From Aegilops tauschii subsp. strangulata (taxonomy: Eukaryota > Streptophyta > Magnoliopsida > Poales > Poaceae), in contig NC_053040.3 of the NCBI RefSeq assembly GCF_002575655.3, positions 357,738,267 to 357,802,266 on the forward strand: a DNA stretch of 64,000 nucleotides, given 5' to 3'. Position 1 is the stretch's first letter. Each line of letters begins with the position of its first letter. The notes below the pieces were generated by a model that worked only from the letters and a program-made list of their open reading frames with translations, was not told where the DNA came from and made no database searches. Below are positions 10,010 through 21,604 of this stretch, one piece after another. Made by a program: the position numbers and the translations under genes.

Positions 10010-10404
10010 ATCTTTGCCGTCCGCCAGCAGACGGCAAAGATGCCACGTGGCATCTCCCTATATAGCCTGGGGGCTGTCCTATTTGGTTACTTTGCCGTCC
10101 GCTGGCTGACGGCAAAGGTGCAATGGTCTTTGTCGTCCGCCAGCTGACGGTAAAGCTCACCGTTAGCCCCCGAACGGCCAGACGTTGTCACGTGTGCCGT
10201 CCAGGACCTTTGCCGTCAGCCGGCTGACGGCAAAGACAGTTTCATCTTTGCCGTCCGCCAGCTGACGACAAAGAAGCCTTTGCCGTAGCCTATTCAGCCG
10301 GGCCTGTTGCCGTCAGCTGGCGGACGGCAAAGGCCTTTGTCGTCCGCCATGTATACCTGTGCCGTCCGCCATGGCGGACGGCAAAGTGCCTGATTCCTGT
10401 AGTG
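10010..10404 (+). repeat. Subterminal palindromic repeats and terminal inverted repeat of the CACTA element
   Basis: About seven units of the form CTTTGCCGTCNGC...GNCGGCAAAG occur at about 10012, 10090, 10127, 10207, 10244, 10307 and 10362. Each is itself a hairpin of 10-15 bp. The array ends in the CACTA terminal repeat (10392-10404). Such subterminal repeats are the transposase-binding regions of En/Spm-type elements. Confidence 0.8.
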
Positions 10405-10429
10405 CTAGGCATGATGATTTCAATGATGG

Positions 10430-12070
10430 TCACATAAAAGATAAGAATTGAAACATAAAGAGAGCATCATTAAGAATATGACTAGCACATTTAAGTCTAA
10501 CCCACTTCCTATGCATAGGGATTTTGTGAGCAAACAACTTATGGGAACAATAATCAACTAGCATAGGTAGGCAAAACAAGCATAACTTTAAAACTTTAAG
10601 CACATAGAGAGGAAACATGATATTATTGCAATTCCTACAAGCATATGTTCCTCCCTCATAACAATTTTCAGTAGCATCATGAATGAATTCAACCATATAA
10701 CCAGCACATAAAGCATTCTTTTCATGATCTACAAGCATAGAAATTTTATTACTCTCCACATAAGCAAAATTCTTTTCATTCGGAATAGTGGGAGTATCAT
10801 AAGAGACTCGAATACTATAAATTGTTTCCACATTAAAAGAGTAATGTTCAGAAAAAGGGTAATCATAATCATGACAAGTTTTAGAAATATAATAATCACT
10901 ACTTTTTATAGCATAAGTGTCATCACAATAATCATCATAAATAGGAGGCATGCTATCATCATAATAAATTTGCTCATCAAAACTTGGGAGGCTAAAAATA
11001 TCATCTTCATTAAACATAGCATCCCCAAGCTTGGGACAAACATTAATTGCAGCAAATATATTCTCAAACATGTAATTCTCATCAAACATAGCATCCCCAA
11101 GATTGCGCCTTTTCATATCATAAGCATAATCACTCTCATCATTAATGGTATGGATAGCACCAATAGTATAGCAATTATCATCATCACAATGAGTAATAGG
11201 AGCAACATCATTTGGGAGGGATACCTTTCTACCCTTGCTTCTCCTTCTTTTCTTTTTCTTCTTCACATCATGTGTGGGTTTAACCCTCTTTTTTGAGCTC
11301 CTTATTAATGAGATTGGTTGAATAGAAAGCTCCTCCTCGTTACCTGATTCATCATAAGAAATAATAGGAGGATATTGGGAAGTCTCTTCCCTTTCATTAG
11401 TATTCTCTTCATCTTCTATTTGTTTTCTTTTCTTTATGTAATTGGCAATATAAGGATTTACAATGCAATTCACCGCACAATACATAAAAATTTCTTCTAG
11501 ATCAAAATCAAGAACTTTATCAAGGACAAATTCTGGCATATCCTTAGTTATACGTTTCATTTCTTCATAACCCAAAAGCAAACTAAGTTCATTATGATGT
11601 GCAAGGGAAATCAAGTCATCACAATTTTTGGACACGATACGATCATGAAACAATTTGCATTGAATATTTAAATGACCACGTTCATTGCAAAGTTCACAAG
11701 GATGGCTAAGAAAATTTAAATTTTCAGCACAAACATCTAGCCTTTCCTGCAATCATTTAGTTTCTAAATACTAATGCCTCTTGCAAAATCTATCTTCCCT
11801 ATTTGGTGTGTACTTGCAAACTCTTTGCACTCCACAAAAATTGACATGCTTATAAAAGACATTTTCATCATGACTAGTGCAATCATCATTAGTACTATGG
11901 ATATTCAAAGAGTTCGTACTAACAACATTGCAATCATGCTCATCATTCAAATATTTAGTGGCAAACATTCTAATGCATTGTTCTTCTAGTACTTTAGCAC
12001 AATTTTCCTTCCCATCATTTTCACGAAAGACATTAAAAAGATGAAGCATATGAGGCACCCTTAATTCCAT
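10430..12070 (-). pseudogene. Gag-like protein with one zinc knuckle, two nonsense codons
   Basis: A single frame runs from ATG 12070 to TGA at 10427-10429, broken only by TAG (11768-11770) and a TGA about 18 bases further on. The larger part is 440 codons. It has a CCHC knuckle, CELCNERGHLNIQC (Cx2Cx4Hx4C), near 11640-11690, which suggests nucleic-acid binding. A Lys/Arg-rich tract lies near 11230-11260. A duplicated LGDAMFxE motif appears twice, 45-60 residues later. The rest is acidic and Tyr/Asp-rich. No protease, RT or integrase is seen. The MPMHRKWVRLKC motif near its end is shared with the frame at 16055-16564. Function beyond a Gag-like role is unknown. Confidence 0.6.
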
Positions 12071-12167
12071 TTTTTTGTAGTTTTCTTTTATAAACTAAAC
12101 TAGTGATAAAACAAGAAACTAAAAGATTCGATTGCAAGATCTAAAGATGTACCTTCAAGCACTCACC

Positions 12168-12185
12168 TCCCCGGCAACGGCGCCA
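12168..12185 (-). other. Primer binding site
   Basis: The minus strand reads TGGCGCCGTTGCCGGGGA a few bases after the LTR end (GTAGACATCA). The same site occurs at 15109 and 27345. Confidence 0.8.
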
Positions 12186-12194
12186 GAAACTGCT

Positions 12195-13881
12195 TGATGT
12201 CTACTACACAACCTTCTTCTTGTAGACGTTGTTGGGCCTCCAAGTGCAGAGGTTTGTAGGACAGTAGCAAATTTCCCTCAAGTGGATGACCTATGGTTTA
12301 TCAATCCGTGGGAGGTGTAGGATGAAGATGGTCTCTCTCAAACAACCCTGCAACCAAATAACAAAGAGTCTCTTGTGTCCCCAACACACCCAATACAATG
12401 GTAAATTGTAGGTGCACTAGTTCGGCAAAGAGATGGTGATACAAGTGCAATATAGATGGTAGATATAGGTTTTTGTAATCTGAAAAATATAAAAACAGCA
12501 AGGTAGCTAATGATAAAAGTGAGCACAAACGGTATTGCAATGCGTTGAAACAGGGCCTAGGGTTCATACTTTCACTAGTGCAAGTTCTCTCAACAATAAT
12601 AACATAATTGGATCATATAACTATCCCTCAACATGCAACAAAGATTCACTCCAAAGTCACTAATAGAGGAGAACAAACGAAGAGATTATGGTAGGGTACG
12701 AAACCACCTCAAACTTATTCTTTCTGATCAATCTATTCAAGAGTCTGTAGTAAAATAACACGAAGCTATTCTTTCCGTTCGATCTATCATAGAGTTAGTA
12801 CTAGAATAACACCTTAAGACACAAATCAACCAAAACCCTAATGTCACCTCAATACTCCAATGTCGGCACAAGTATCTGCGGGTATGATTATACGATATGC
12901 ATCACACAATCTCAGATTCATCTATTCAAACCAACACAAAGTACTTCAAAGAGTGCCCCAAAGTTTCTACCGGAGAGTCAAGACGAAAACGTGTGCCAAC
13001 CCCTATGCATAAGTTCACGAGGTCACGGAACCCACAAGTTGATCACCAAAACATACATCAAGTAGATCATGTGATATCCCATTGTCACCACAGATAAGCA
13101 CATGCAAGACATACATCAAGTGTTCTCAAATCCTTAAAGACTCAATCCGATAAGATAACTTCAAAGGGAAAACTCAATCCATTACAAGACAGTAGAGGGG
13201 GAGAAACATCATAAGATCCAACTATAATAGCAAAGCTCACGATACATCAAGATCGTACCACCTCAAGAACACGAGAGAGAGAGATCAAACACATAGCTAC
13301 TGGTACATACCCTCAGCCCCGAGGGTGAATTACTCCCTTCTCGTCATGGAGAGCGCCGGGATGATGAAGATGGCCACCGGTGAGGGTTCCCCCCTCCGGC
13401 AGGGTGCCGGAACAGGGTCCCGATTGGTTTTCGGTGGCTACAGAGGCTTGTGGCGGCGGAACTCCCTATCTAGGTTATGTTCTACGGGTTTCTGTATATA
13501 TAAGAGGTTTTGGCGTCGGGAACAAGTCAAGGGGGTCTCCGGGCTGTCCAGGAGGTAGGGAGGCGCACCCAGGGGGGTAGGCGTGCCCCCCACCCTCGTG
13601 GGCAGCCCGAGACTCTTCTGGCCCAACTCTTTTACTCCATTGCCTTCTTCTGGTCCAAAAATAAGTTTCGTGAAGTTTCAGGTCAATTGGACTCCGTTTG
13701 GTTTTCCTTTTCTGCAATACTCAAAAACAAGGAAAAAACAGAAACTGGCACTCGGCTCTAGGTTAATAGGTTAGTCGCAAAAATCATATAAAATAGCATA
13801 TAAATGCATATAAAACATCCGAGATGGATAATATAATAGCATTGAACAATCAAAAATTATAGATATGTTGGAGACGTATCG
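12195..13881 (-). repeat. 5' LTR of the minus-strand Sabrina-like element (1687 bp)
   Basis: In transcription order it runs from CGATACGTCTCCAACATATC (13881) to GTAGACATCA (12195). The start is homologous to the LTR starts at 19524, 25764 and 31516. Most of the LTR body differs from those elements, so this is a different subfamily. Confidence 0.75.
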
Positions 13882-15097
13882 GTGGGTTGTTCCCTCCTCG
13901 AACGTCGGTTGGAGCTCTACTTCTTGTGCAAGGAAGCTTATATCCGCGAAAAAATTGTGTTAAAATCTCAGTGCAATCGGAGTTACGGATCTCCCGGAAT
14001 ATAAGAAACGGTTTTTGGCGAGATCATGGGAACACGAAACAAAAGAGAACAGAGAGGGGGATCCAATCTCGGAGGGGCTCCCGCCCCTCTGCCGCCATGG
14101 AGACCAAGGACCAGAGGGGGAACTCTACTCCCATATAGGGGGGAGGCCAAGGAAGAAGAAGAAGGAGGGGGGGCTCTCTCCCCCTCGCTTCCGGTGGCGC
14201 CGGAGTGCCACCGGGGCAACGATCGGGATGGCGATCTACATCAACAATCTTGCAACTGTCAACACCAACTTTCTCCCCATCTATGCAGCGGTGTAACACC
14301 TCTCCCCCCGCTGTAATATCTACTTAAACATGGTGCTCAACTCCATATATTGTTTCCCAATGATCTATGATTATCCTATGATGTTTGAGTAGATCTGTTT
14401 TGTCCTGTGGGTTAATCGTGATCTTCGTTGCTATGATTGTATATTTCATTTATGGTGCTGTCCTAAGGTGCCCTCCGTTCTTGCGCAAACGTGAGGGGCC
14501 CCCGCTGTAGGGTGTTGCAATATCTTCATGGTTCGCTTATGGTGGGTTACGAGAGTGACATAAGCTTAAACCCGAGTAAGTGGGGTATGACGTACGGGAG
14601 TAAAGAGGACTTGATACTTAATGCTATAGTTGGGTTTCACGACCTTAATGATCTTTAGTAGTTGCGGATGCTTGCTAGGGGTCCAATCATAAGTGCATAT
14701 GATCCAAGTAGAGAAAGTATGTTAGCTCATGCATTTCCCTTATATAAAATTGCAAGAATGATTACTCGTACTTGTTATCGATTGCCTAGGGACAAATGAA
14801 TTTCTTGTTAACAAAATCTCTCTACTAAAACTAACTTAGTTGTGTATTTATCTAAACAGCCCCTAGATTTTATTTACGTGCTCTTTATTATCTTGCAAAC
14901 CTATCCTATCACACCTATAAAGTACTTCTAGTTTCATACTTATTCTACGTAAAGCGAATGTCAAGCGTGCGTAGAGTTGTATCGATGGTCGATAGAACAT
15001 GAGGGAATATTTGTTCTAACTTTCGCTCCTCGTTGGGTTCAACACTCTTATTTATCGAAGAAGGCTACAAACGATCCCCTATACTTGTGGGTTATCA
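13882..15097 (+). repeat. 5' LTR, right part (1217 bp)
   Basis: It matches the 3' LTR from 19836 onward and ends ACTTGTGGGTTATCA. At about 14950 it reads TTCTACGTAAAGCGAA, the uninterrupted version of the site where the 3' LTR received the solo LTR. Confidence 0.85.
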
Positions 15098-15108
15098 AGA
15101 CCTTTTTC

Positions 15109-15126
15109 TGGCGCCGTTGCCGGGGA
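15109..15126 (+). other. Primer binding site
   Basis: TGGCGCCGTTGCCGGGGA lies 11 bases after the LTR end TTATCA. It marks the 5' LTR/internal boundary. Confidence 0.85.
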
Positions 15127-15221
15127 GCAATAGCGTGGGGTGAATATTCTCGTGTGTGCTTGCTTGCTTTATCACTAAGCAGTTTTCATTTTCTGTTCTA
15201 AGTTGTTTTATATCTTTAGTT

Positions 15222-16564
15222 ATGGTTATGGAACATGAAACACCAAAAAAATTAGTTGTACCTGCTACTCATGGAGATGGGGAACCTCCTAAAACCCTCG
15301 ATGCTTGTTATGTAAAAGATATTATGCACTACTTTGATAATCCTGAGAAAACCCCATTCAACTATATAATGGGAGTAACGTTGGATCTACGTGAATACTT
15401 TAGGGATTATCGCTTGACTCATAAAGGGAAATTGTTATGGGATCAAATTCATATATTGAAATGGTATGCTTGGAATCTATGCTGGAGATATGATTTTACT
15501 TGTTGCTCTAGGATGAATGTTCCACACCTTCCCCTTTCATGCAAATTTAATGATAATAAAACCTGAGCTTCTTATGCTAATGGTATATAGGATTACTATG
15601 ATGTGGAATGAATAGAAGAATTTGTTGCTTCTAAGGGTGCACATGAAATTGAATCTTTGTTTAAGAAGTTTGAAGATTTTGATGGTTCATTTTATAGGCC
15701 TAAATTTTTTGCTATCCTTAAATATTTCTGTGATAATTATAAATACAATTATGATATTGATGTATTTATTGAGAATAACTCCGCTATCCAAGAAGAGAGT
15801 AACATTTTGCAGGAGTCTATGGAAGAAGAAAATGATGAAACTGTGAGCTCATTGGATGAAAAAGATGAGGAAGAGAGCGAAGAACAAAAGGAGGAAGAGC
15901 GGATTGATCACCCGTGCCCACCTTCTAATGAGAGTAACTCTTTATCCCATACATTATTTAATGCCCCTTCATTCTTACCGAAGGATGAATGCTATGATAA
16001 TTGCTATGATCCCGTTGATTCATTTGAAATATCCCTTTTTGATGAAGTTGATGCTTGTTATGCTTGTGGCCAAGATGCCAATATGAATTATGCTTATGGA
16101 GTGAACTTTCTATAGTTCCTTATGCTAATAATGGCATTGTTGCTATTGCACCCACACATGATAGTCCTATTTTCTTTTTGAATTCTCCCAACTACACTAT
16201 ATCGGAGAAGTTTGCTCTTGTTAAGGATTATATTGATGGGTTGCCTTTTACAGTTGCACATGATGCTTTTGATGAATATAGTATGCATGTGCTTGCTTCT
16301 CCTACTTGCAATTATTATGAGAGAGGAACTATATCTCCACCTCTCTATGTTTCCAACACGAAAGAATTGCAAGAAACTTCTTATGCTATGTATTGGCCTT
16401 TACTTGATGTGCATGAATTGTTCTTGTATGACATGCCGATGCATAGGAAGAGAGTTAGATTTCTTCATTGCATGATATATGTTGCTTTGTGCTCACTACT
16501 AAATGCCAAATCATTGTTGATTCAAATTGGCTTTGATATACCTTGGGATCCGGGTGGAACTTGA
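15222..16564 (+). pseudogene. Unknown acidic Gag-region protein, three in-frame stops and one frameshift
   Basis: The frame opens at ATG 15222 (MVMEHETPKKLVVPATHG) and runs 114 codons to TGA 15564-15566. Two more in-frame stops follow within about 60 bases (TAG, TGA). The same frame then continues to about 16090. A shift to another frame near 16090-16105 keeps the homologous sequence open to TGA 16562-16564. The middle part is a Glu/Asp-rich segment (EEENDETVSSLDEKDEEESE). The end shares MPMHRKRVRF with the frame at 10430-12070. All three stops could come from single C-to-T or G-to-A changes. No enzyme motif was seen and the function is unknown. Confidence 0.55.
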
Positions 16565-17422
16565 GCACTTTATGCCTAGCTTAATGGCTTTAAAGAAAGC
16601 GCTGCCAGGGAGACAACCCGGAAGTTTTAGAGAGTCATTTGTTTCTATTGAGTGCTTTTATAAAGTTTTAAAACAAAAAAATATAGAGGGGAACTTAAAA
16701 ACTTTTTCACAAAAGAGAAGCGATTGGAAGTAATGCATTGGAGAAGTGAGGGTCGACCTTGAACACTTGTGTTCATGCTCATGGAAACAATGTAGAATTT
16801 TTCATGAAGATTCTCACAAAAATAATTATCCCCTTGTACAATTCCATTGTATTATAAAAATAATATGCGAAGATTTGTCTTTAGGATGATTAGATTGTTT
16901 GTTGGTTTGTGCAGTGTAAAAACAGAAACGTTGGCTGTAGCGCGCGATTTTACAGTTTTTACTGGAACATCGAAAGCTTCTGAAACTTTTAGCACAGTCT
17001 TCCTATACAAATTGTTTATTTTTTTCCTAATTTTTCAGAATTTTTAGAGTTACAGAATTATGGTGGATGTTCAAATCTTTACAGACTGTCCTGTTTTCAC
17101 AGATTGCTGTTATAGCTTCATTAGTTGCGTATGTTTGAATTCTTGTTGAAGCCTACTTGACTTGGGGCCATAGAATTGTGATAGCATACAGTGGGTAATG
17201 TTTGTTTATAATTATACAATAGTGTTACAACAGTACATGATGGGATTTCATTGCCATATTTACTAACCCCGCCACAAAGTTCGGTTAAGTTTTGTGTGGA
17301 TGAAGTGTTCGAAGATCGAGGAGGTCTCGATGTGAGGAGAAGGAGGAGAGGCAAGAGCTCAAGCTTGGGTATGCCCTAGGCACCCCAAGTAAATATTCAA
17401 GGAGACTCAAGCGTCTAAGCTT

Positions 17423-17806
17423 GGGGATGCCCCCGAAGGCATCCCATCTTTCTTCAACAAGTATCGGTATGTTTTCAGATTTGTTTCGTTCATGTGATAT
17501 GTGCAAATCTTGGAGCGTCTTTTGTGTTTATTTTTCATTTTTCTTTTATGCACCATGCTGGTATGAGATAGTCCATGGTTGATTTATAGAATGCTCATTG
17601 CACTTCACTTATATCTTTTGAGCATGGCTTTATAGAATGCTTCATGTGCTTCACTTATATCATTTGAAGTTTGGATTGCCTGTTTCTCTTCACATAGAAA
17701 ACCGTTGTTTGAAGAATGCTCTTTTGCTTCACTTATATTTATTAGAGCATGGTCTTTTGTAGAAAGAATTAAACTCTCATGCTTCACTTATATCAATTTA
17801 GAGAGT
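17423..17806 (+). other. Stem-loop array, candidate structured RNA element
   Basis: A hairpin GGGATGCC/GGCATCCC (17424-17445) is followed by four hairpins whose loops all contain CTTCACTTATAT. Their stems are ATGCTCA/TGAGCAT (17591/17619), CTTCA/TGAAG (17640/17665), ATGCTCT/AGAGCAT (17716/17744) and ACTCTC/GAGAGT (17773/17801). Loop lengths are 20-22 bases. The stems differ but each pairs perfectly, which is the pattern expected from selection on structure. Confidence 0.6.
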
Positions 17807-19509
17807 CAAAAGGAATTGGTCAATTGCATGGTTAGTCATAAAATCCTACATAAAACTCATGGATCACTGAATATGATATGTTTGATTCCTTGCAATAGTT
17901 TTGCGATATAGAGATGGAATTTGTGGGAGGTACTAGTAAACGGTTGCGGTTAGTAAGAATATTTGTGTTAAGGTTTGTGATTCCCGAAGCATGCACATAT
18001 AGTCTCTCGTTATGCTATGAAGTTGGAGCATGATTTATTATTGATTGTCTTCCTTATGAGTGGCGGTCGGGGACGAGCGATGGTCTTTTCCTACCAATCT
18101 ATCCCCCTAGGGGCATGCGTAGTAGTACTTTGCTTTGAGGGCTAATAAACTTTTGCAATAAGTATATGAGTTCTTTATGACTAATGTGAGTCCATGGATT
18201 ATACGCACTCTTACCTTTCCGCAGTTTTTTAGCCTCTACGGTACCGTGCATTGCCCTTTCTCACCTCGAGAGTCGGTGCAAATTCGCAGGTGCATCCAAA
18301 CCCCGTGATATGATTCGCTCTATCACACGTAAGCCTTATTATATCTTCCTCAAAACAGCCACCATACCTACCTATTATGGCTTTTCCATGGCCATTCTGA
18401 GATATATTGCCATGCAACTTCCACCGCTTCCGTTTGATGACTTGAGCATTCATTGTCATATTGCTTTGCATGATCATATAGCTGACATAGTAGTTGTGGC
18501 TCAACCACCGTTCATCATTTTTCTTACATGTTATGCTAGATCATTGTACATCCTGGTACATTGCCAGAGGCATTCATATAGAGTCATATTTTGTCATAGG
18601 TATCGAGTTGTAATTTTTATTTCTTTTGAGTTATAAGTAAATAGAAGTGTGATGATCATCATTATTCATTTTTAGAGCAGTGCCCCAGTGAGGGAAGGAT
18701 GATGGAGACTATGATTCCCCCACAAGTCGGGATGAGACTCCGGACAATGAGAGAAAAAAAAGAAAAAAAAGAAAAAATGAGAAAAAAAGAAAGAAAAAAA
18801 GAGAGAAGGGGCGTTGTTAGTATCCTTTACCACACTTGTGCTTCAAAGTAGCACCATGTTTTTCATATGGAGAGTCTCCTATGTTCTCACTTTCATATAC
18901 TAGTGGGAATTTGTCATTATAGGATTAGATGCACACCCACTTAGTTTTCATATTGAGCTTTCATACACTTATAGCTCTTAGTGCATTCATTGCATGACAA
19001 TCCCTACTCCTCACGTTGATATCAATTGATGGGCATCTCCATAGCCTGTTGGTGAGCCGCGTCGGTGTGATACTTTCATACTTTTTTGTCTTCTTTATAT
19101 TTACCCCTATCATCATACTCTATTCCACCCGTAGTGCTATATCCATGGCTTGCACTCATGTATTGCGTGAGGGTTGAAAAAGCTGAAGGGCGTTAAAAAG
19201 TATGAACCAATTGCTCGGCTTGTCATCGGGGTTGTGCATGATAAACACTTTAAGAAGACAGAGCATGACAAGACTATATGATTTTGTAGGGATAGCTTTC
19301 TTTAGCATTGATATTTTGAAAGACACGATTGTTTTTTGGGATGCCTGAGTATTGATATCTTTATGTCAAATTATAGACTATTGCTTTGAATCACTTATGT
19401 ATTAATATTCATGCCATGATTAGATATATGATCAAGTTTATGCTAGGTAGCATTCCACATCAAAAATTATCTTTTTTATCATTTACCTGCTCGAGGGCGA
19501 GCAGGAATT

Positions 19510-19523
19510 AAGCTTGGGGATGC
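19510..19523 (+). other. Polypurine-tract region before the 3' LTR
   Basis: AAGCTTGGGGATGC directly precedes the LTR start TGATACGTCTCC. Similar words at 17361 and 17418 form the first arms of hairpins, so the tract motif is present three times. Confidence 0.6.
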
Positions 19524-20903
19524 TGATACGTCTCCATCATTTCTATAATTTTTTATTGTTTCATGCCAATATTATACAACTTTCACATATTTTTGGCACC
19601 TTTTTATATGATTTATTGGCCTAACCAATTGATCTAGTGCCCAGTACCAGTTCCTATTTTTTGCATGTTTTTTGTATCGCAGAAAATCCATATCAAATGA
19701 AGTCCAAATGCAATAAAATATTACGGAGAATTATTTTCGAATATCTGTGATTTTTGGGAGTTGGAATCACCGCAAACGGAGGCCCACACAGCCCACAAGA
19801 CACCAGGGCACGCCAGAGGCCCCTGGCGTGTGGTGGTGGGTTGTGCCCTCCTCGAATGTCGGTTGGAGCTCTACTTCGGGCGCAAGGAAGCTTATATCCA
19901 GAAAAAATCGTGTTAAAATCTCAGCGCAATCGGAGTTACGGATCTCCCGGAATATAAGAAAAGGTTTTCGGCCAGATCAGGGGAACACGAAACAGAAGAG
20001 AACAGAGAGGGAGATCCAATCTCGGAGGGGCTCCCACCCCTCCGCCGCCATGGAGACCAAGGACCAGAGGGGGAACTCTCCTCCCATCTAGGGGGGAGGC
20101 CAAGGAAGAAGAAGAAGGAGGGGGCTCTCTCCCCCTTGCTTCCGGTGGCGCCGGAGTGCCACCTGGGCAACGATCGGGACGACAATCTACATCAACAATC
20201 TTGCTACCGTCAAGACCAACTTTCTACCCCTCTATGCGGCGGTGTAACACCTCTTCCCCCCGCTGTAATCTCTACTTCAACATGGTGCTCAACTCCATAT
20301 ATTGTTTCCATATGATCTATGGTTATCCTATGATGTTTGAGTAGATCCGTTTTGTCTTGTGGGTTAACCGTGATCTTGGCTTCTATGACTGTATATTTTC
20401 TTTATGGTGTTGTCCTACGGTGCCCCCCGTTCTCGCACAAACATGAGGGGGCCCCGCTGTAGGGTGTTGCAATATGTTCCTGGTTCGCTTATGGTGGGTT
20501 ACGAGAGTGAGAGAAGATTAAACCCGAGTAAGTGGGGTATGACGTATGGGTGTAAAGAGGACTTGATACTTAATGCGATGGTTGGGTTTCATGACCTTAA
20601 TGATCTTTAGTAGTTGCGGATGCTTGCTAGGGGTCCAATCATAAGTGCATATGATCCAAGTAGAGAAGTATGTTAGCTCATACCTCTCCCTCATATAAAA
20701 TTGCAAGAATGATTACCGGTACTTGTTATCGATTGCCTAGGGACAAATGACTTTCTTGTTGACAAAAGCTCTCTACTAAAACTAACTTAGTTGTGTATTT
20801 ATCTAAACAGCCCCTAGATTTTATTTACGTGCTCTTTATTATCTTGCAAACCTATCCTAAACACCTACAAAGTACTTCTAGTTTCATACTTGTTCTAGGT
20901 AAA
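19524..20903 (+). repeat. 3' LTR, left part
   Basis: It starts TGATACGTCTCCATCATTTC. It is collinear with the 5' LTR from 19836, at roughly 5% divergence by eye in the parts compared. It is interrupted after TTCTAGGTAAA by the solo LTR. Confidence 0.85.
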
Positions 20904-21604
20904 TGTCACGACCGGTTTTCCAATAAAACATTTATTGAGAAACCGATCCCTTTAACGGACGAGTAGAGAAGAATCCTTCTTACTGGTAGACAAATTCTTG
21001 ATTACAGAAATATCCAGGAGTACTAAATATAATACAAGGTTGAGCGGCGGCTGCTCAACAATTTATTACAAGCACGCCGATATTATACATAAAGGCGGAT
21101 ATGACACAAGGGGTATGGTGGCATAACTACTGACTCGTAATAAAAGTGGTGGTGGATATGTCACAGTGAAGTGGGTGACAGGACTCCTAAATCTTACAGC
21201 TCATCGAGCGTCGGAGTGAGGCTCGAGGACTTTTATTGTGGGTGGCGGAAGCGTATATAATACAAGTGACCAAATCCAGGGTCGCACGGGACTGACTGGG
21301 ACTCCTCTAGGCGTCGGACTCGCTATCAAACTCATCATCCATGAGATCGCCTTCGTCAACATCTGGCCAAATCAACAAGCCAGGTGAGTACTATGAAAGT
21401 ACTCGCAAGACAGTTTGGACATAAGATATAACAAATGCAAACGTGATGCATATGAACAGATTAATAATGCGCACTCAGGTAATAAAATAGCAATGCATGG
21501 GAAATAAAAAGGAAGTCGGGCGGTAGTCCTCCCGAAATCCCAATGTAATACTGAAAGCCAATCGAGTGTCTGAAATGACTCCTCGAAAGGGTACGAATAA
21601 ATTA

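Larger units (their letters stand above)
8817..10404 (+). mobile_element. CACTA (En/Spm) DNA transposon, right (3') arm
   Basis: The right end reads GATTCCTGTAGTG, the reverse complement of CACTACAGGAATC, so it is a CACTA terminal inverted repeat. The 3-bp target copy on this side is CTA (10405-10407). Inside it are an array of palindromic subterminal repeats, an AT-rich tandem repeat and the last codons of an open frame. The left end and transposase core lie outside the window, beyond the nested retrotransposons. It interrupts the minus-strand Gypsy element at 10405-13881. Confidence 0.8.
10405..13881 (-). mobile_element. Sabrina/WHAM-like non-autonomous Gypsy element, right arm
   Basis: A minus-strand element with its 5' LTR at 12195-13881, a primer site and a damaged gag-like frame. 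It is cut on the left by the CACTA element (target copy CTA at 10405). The LTR start in transcription order is CGATACGTCTCC, one base off the usual TGATACG. Its right flank GTGGG (13882-13886) belongs to the LTR of the next element; the uninterrupted site is seen in that element's other LTR at 19836-19840. The insertion is therefore inside that LTR. The family name is inference. Confidence 0.75.
16565..19523 (+). other. Non-coding internal region with conserved structured blocks
   Basis: No convincing frame was seen. It contains a conserved post-coding segment (about 16590-16620), a pair of G-rich hairpins (17363-17445), four stem-loops with a shared loop (17591-17806), a block conserved with 30039-30115 (18041-18120), a purine-rich stretch (18745-18810), and a long segment collinear with the same region of the element at 25764-33067. 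The conserved order in two elements suggests cis-acting function in the retrotransposon RNA (inference). Confidence 0.7.

Noticed and set aside
10724..11296. 190-codon plus-strand frame rich in Ile
   Set aside because: Complement of the Asp/Asn-rich gag-like gene; composition is fully explained by that.
13870..13890. Deletion breakpoint between two Sabrina-like LTRs
   Set aside because: Insertion of the minus-strand element into the other element's LTR explains the joint without any deletion, since the site GTGGG is intact in the sister LTR at 19836.
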